Shown one piece after another: positions 7,601 through 8,619 of a stretch of DNA of 8,619 nucleotides. The stretch covers positions 1 through 8,619 of the forward strand of contig JADFKI010000158.1 in assembly GCA_022565015.1 (NCBI GenBank). The letters are read 5' to 3'. A program made the position numbers and the translations under genes. The notes under the pieces were generated by a model that worked only from the letters and a program-made list of their open reading frames with translations, made no database searches and was not told where the DNA came from. This DNA is from Chloroflexota bacterium. Lineage in GTDB: Bacteria > Chloroflexota > Dehalococcoidia > Lucifugimonadales > JADFKI01. Positions within the stretch are counted from its first letter, which is position 1. Every line of letters starts with the position of its first letter.

Positions 7601-8196
7601 GTGTCCAGAACGGCAACGATGATACTCTCGTCGCCGGTCTCGATGTCCCAGGCTTCGGGCCCATCCATATCAACATCGTTGGCCTGGTCCAGGAACCACT
7701 GGTCGGGCAGCGCGCCGTTATCCTTGAAAAAGGAGTCGTTGGGCATGACGTCGATCGCGTGAATGCCGATTGGCTGTGAATCCTCTACCTGAAGAAGCGA
7801 TTTGTATTCCTTCGCGACGGCCTCGACGTCGACCGAATCTGCGAATTGGATCTTGTGCCAACCGGAAAGGTCTAGTTCGCGACCTTGCAGAACTTGTGGC
7901 CCGACTCCAGGGAACTGCTGGTGGATGCCGACGACGTCGTGGCGCTTTCCCAGCTGATCCAGAGCGGGATGCCCGGTCGTGCCCGTTGCCAAGGCTGAGT
8001 CATCGAGAGACTTCGTGACCGCGTCGCTAAATCTGACGACTATCTTGTTTGGAGCAAACCCTACGAAGCTCGGACCCATTGGACTCGAGCCCTCGTCAGC
8101 CTGAGCGGGTCCGGTGTTCAGACCAACCGCGAAGAAGCATGCCAGTACTAGAAGGATTCCGCCCTTCGTCATTCGCCGAATTTCCTCGTTGGTCAT
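4636..8196 (-). CDS. Secreted multidomain subtilisin-like serine protease (S8) with BACON-like, He_PIG, HYDIN-type and malectin-like modules
   Basis: This 1186-residue exported endopeptidase begins with a signal peptide (hydrophobic ILLVLACFFAVGL, residues 14-26) and probable signal peptidase I cleavage after AQA (31-33). A propeptide follows at about 44-150, then the S8 domain at about 165-515. Catalytic residues are D198 (VLDTGV), H280 (GHGTHVAG) and S454 (GTSMASP), with oxyanion N386 (AAGNGN). An acidic loop (FDDDGNGYEDDE, 238-249) may bind calcium, and C261/C267 may form a disulfide. The tail has two BACON-like repeats (515-734), two He_PIG cadherin-like repeats (736-919, each with DVDATDPD), a HYDIN/ASH-type Ig-fold (924-1026) and a malectin-like domain (1030-1180, from LRINAGGD). 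It ends without LPxTG, a membrane anchor or a sorting domain, so release or non-covalent attachment is likely. M9 (8172), with a GAGGA site, is a credible alternative start. S8 identity is certain; module names rest on remembered profiles. Confidence 0.96.
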   Translation of the reverse strand: MTNEEIRRMTKGGILLVLACFFAVGLNTGPAQADEGSSPMGPSFVGFAPNKIVVRFSDAVTKSLDDSALATGTTGHPALDQLGKRHDVVGIHQQFPGVGPQVLQGRELDLSGWHKIQFADSVDVEAVAKEYKSLLQVEDSQPIGIHAIDVMPNDSFFKDNGALPDQWFLDQANDVDMDGPEAWDIETGDESIIVAVLDTGVRYFHKDLGGANASFADPTNVDGNVWVNLAEMNGIAGFDDDGNGYEDDELGWDFVDGIVPCSPGEDCSTEDNDPRDFDGHGTHVAGIIGALNNNGYATASAAGGWGNGTLEAAGNGVKIMSLRIGWSAPNGAFVGMDFAAQALVYAVENGATLANGSWGSSNTGGIAAAMDFFTASGGLFFNAAGNGNSDTPPYLGTRSDVISVASTDEVDGKSSLSDFGSWVDIAAPGTSILSLYHVSSDPGTDYVAVLDGTSMASPNALAVAALIWSRNPGLAAADVKQALFDSSENIDALNPGFVGLLGAGRVNAFNAVSTVVPPQGTLDVTPLGDLESSGPQGGPFSPPSQEYTVTNTGSTGIDWTLSKTQNWVSPLSVAGFLSAGASDTVTVSINSNANSLTPGNYNDIVTFTNVTNGLGNTSRNVTLTVLPSQGTMDVTPLEGLESSGPQGGPFSPQSQQYTVTNTGGTGIDWTFSKTQNWVSPFSVAGFLSAGASDTVTVSINSNANSLTPGNYNDTVTFTNVTNGLGNTSRNVTLTVANVNDAPQITSSAMTTATQNLLYSYDVDATDPDAGDTLTFSLDVAPAGMTIDAVTGLVEWTPDNSQVGPNDVTVRVTDAGLLFDTQAFVVTVANVNDAPQITSAAVTTATQDLLYSYDVDATDPDVGDTLTFSLDVSPPGMTIDAVTGLVQWTPDNSQVGLNDVTVRATDAGSLFDTQAFVVTVAIAVEPDISVLPATVDFGQVTVGGSGDQTVTVSNVGGADLDVSNLQTTNAAFFIVAPTPPFTIVPGGSQDVTVRFSPTVAGVQNGNLNITSNDPDTGLLIVPLTGEGTAPAVELRINAGGDVFSDFTDFNGDLFVADKPFVVGDSGFVGGAGHGPIGAISGTTDDGLYGTLRADASSFSYVFDNLPSGDYDVTLYFTTIFEGQLFDVIVEGVVVLDDIDVAALAGGTYMAYTEAFTSTVADGQMNIDFVSVTGIPLVSAISVITAVP
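5440..5715 (-). repeat. Tandem He_PIG module repeat, second copy (276 bp, 92 codons)
   Basis: This codes for residues 828-919 of the protease and is the downstream partner of 5716-5991 at an exact offset of 276 bases. By eye about 21 of 276 positions differ (about 92% identity) with no indels, so whole codons and a whole domain were duplicated. It is GC-rich (about 65% in a counted 60-base sample). The module is a cadherin/He_PIG-type beta sandwich with TDPD and WTPDNSQVG signatures. Confidence 0.9.
5716..5991 (-). repeat. Tandem He_PIG module repeat, first copy (276 bp, 92 codons)
   Basis: This codes for residues 736-827, starting at ANVNDAPQITS. Differences from the other copy are mostly single substitutions, several of which change residues (for example VAPAG against VSPPG), so the copies have begun to diverge. 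Confidence 0.9.
5995..6324 (-). repeat. Tandem BACON-like module repeat, second copy (330 bp, 110 codons)
   Basis: This codes for residues 625-734. It aligns without gaps to the next copy at an offset of 330 bases, with about 27 mismatches in 327 aligned positions (about 92% identity). It is distinctly AT-richer than flanking modules (45-48% GC in two counted 60-base samples). The protein motif is YTVTNTGGTGIDWT, NWVSP, then LSAGASDTVTVSIN and TPGNYNDTVTFTN. Confidence 0.9.
6325..6654 (-). repeat. Tandem BACON-like module repeat, first copy (330 bp, 110 codons)
   Basis: This codes for residues 515-624, directly after the catalytic domain. One counted 60-base sample is about 42% GC, against about 68% in the adjoining end of the catalytic domain (6661-6720). 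The linkers VPPQG and VLPSQG mark corresponding unit boundaries. Confidence 0.9.
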
Positions 8197-8268
8197 AAAT
8201 TGCCCCGTAGGATATCGTATGCTGTGCTGTCGATGACCGCAACCCGTGTCTGTGCTTTTCGAGCCACT

Positions 8269-8523
8269 TCACAGGAGGGAATCCCGTTGCTGTCTGGTTT
8301 GAGGCTCGGGCGAGAGTTCCGGCCACCGCCGAGGACGGCGGTTCGAATCTTCCTCATCTTGGACTCCAGGGCGGCATACCGCCAGGGTTGTTGCGCAACC
8401 AGCCGACTGAAGATTAGGTGCATATAACCTGATATTTCCCAGATGGAATCCAGTGCCCTCGTAAACGCTCCACTCAGGGATGGCACAACTGTACGACCGC
8501 TCGCTGATGTTGTCAAATGCCAT
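8269..8523 (-). CDS. Weak candidate small ORF upstream of the protease gene (84 codons)
   Basis: An ATG at 8523 has GGAG eight bases upstream and opens with MAFDNISERSYSCAIPEWSV, then YEGTGFHLGNIRLYAPN, which looks protein-like. From about residue 42 the composition becomes Arg/Pro/Gln-rich and implausible, coinciding with the GC-rich hairpin cluster, so the rest may be out of frame or non-coding. It reads toward the protease gene and ends 72 bases before it. No family is recognised. It could equally be an untranslated leader or a gene remnant. Confidence 0.2.
   Translation of the reverse strand: MAFDNISERSYSCAIPEWSVYEGTGFHLGNIRLYAPNLQSAGCATTLAVCRPGVQDEEDSNRRPRRWPELSPEPQTRQQRDSLL
8325..8400 (-). 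promoter_or_regulatory. Three-hairpin cluster in the protease upstream region, possible structured leader
   Basis: Three perfect stems lie close together: ACCGCC/GGCGGT around GAGGAC (8325-8342), GGCGG/CCGCC around CATA (8370-8383) and GGTTG/CAACC around TTGCG (8386-8400). GGCGGT at 8337-8342 can also pair with ACCGCC at 8378-8383, so the first two hairpins compete with a larger alternative stem. There is no T-tract. If transcription starts near 8540, this lies in the leader 130-200 bases before the protease start. Confidence 0.3.
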
Positions 8524-8545
8524 CTAAAATACTCCATCTCGTCTC

Positions 8546-8551
8546 ATAATA
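8546..8551 (-). promoter_or_regulatory. Weak -10-like box upstream of the protease and small ORF
   Basis: TATTAT on the minus strand matches the -10 consensus at five of six positions and lies 23 bases before the small-ORF ATG. No recognisable TTGACA-like box is found 16-18 bases further upstream, so the promoter call is tentative. The rest of 8552-8619 shows nothing else I can support. Confidence 0.2.
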
Positions 8552-8619
8552 TCTTTATTCACTTCGAAGGATCTATGATGACGCTAAAATGGCTCATTCA
8601 GACCAACTTCACCCAAAAG

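Noticed and set aside
8163..8168. VLAC in the protease signal peptide as a possible lipobox
   Set aside because: The Cys is in the middle of the hydrophobic core with FFAVGL after it, and a clear AQA signal peptidase I site lies at residues 31-33.
8321..8365. GGTTCGAATC resembling a tRNA T-loop
   Set aside because: The flanking bases do not form a T-arm, and no acceptor, D or anticodon arms are found on either strand.
8193..8537. 114-codon minus-strand frame overlapping the protease start
   Set aside because: Its ATG has no properly spaced ribosome site, the composition is not protein-like throughout, and it overlaps the signal-peptide codons of the protease.

Overview
The window looks like an accessory stretch of a free-living bacterial chromosome, moderately GC-rich with marked local swings. 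An enolase-superfamily sugar-acid dehydratase, a PYROXD2-like flavin oxidoreductase, an SDR dehydrogenase and a large secreted subtilase with HYDIN- and malectin-type modules together recall marine or soil Chloroflexota, such as SAR202-like lineages, whose genomes are rich in enolase-superfamily enzymes. This assignment is an inference from gene content. No rRNA, tRNA, CRISPR array, transposase or integrase was seen.

Layout, left to right. (1) 3-152, + strand: the C-terminal end of an SDR oxidoreductase that begins outside the window. (2) 153-439: no intact gene. It holds a strong Shine-Dalgarno and ATG leading to an aborted reading frame, and an oppositely oriented 48-codon open frame that looks like a gene remnant. 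(3) 440-1618, - strand: a full-length mandelate racemase/enolase-superfamily dehydratase resembling L-rhamnonate dehydratase, with a TTGACA box upstream. (4) 1619-2029: divergent intergenic region with a possible decayed open frame. (5) 2030-3586, + strand: a full-length PYROXD2/CrtI-like FAD oxidoreductase. (6) 3444-4427, - strand: a HEPN/RES N-terminal domain protein whose RES toxin domain stops after its first motif. Its frame then runs through unrecognised sequence and antisense through the end of the oxidoreductase gene. (7) 4636-8196, - strand: an 1186-residue secreted multidomain subtilisin-like protease. (8) 8197-8619: upstream region of the protease with three closely spaced hairpins and a weak small-ORF candidate.

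The SDR and the dehydratase could both act in oxidative (non-phosphorylating) sugar or sugar-acid breakdown, and the flavoprotein is a general redox enzyme. These genes lie on opposite strands and do not form one operon. The protease is an independent extracellular function: a catalytic head followed by a row of beta-sandwich modules and a terminal malectin-like carbohydrate-binding domain.

I found no convincing new multi-gene system. The most notable signals are the mosaic protease gene (two adjacent tandem module duplications, each about 92% identical in DNA, one pair in a distinctly low-GC block), the broken HEPN/RES toxin-like gene, and the leader hairpins with alternative pairings upstream of the protease.
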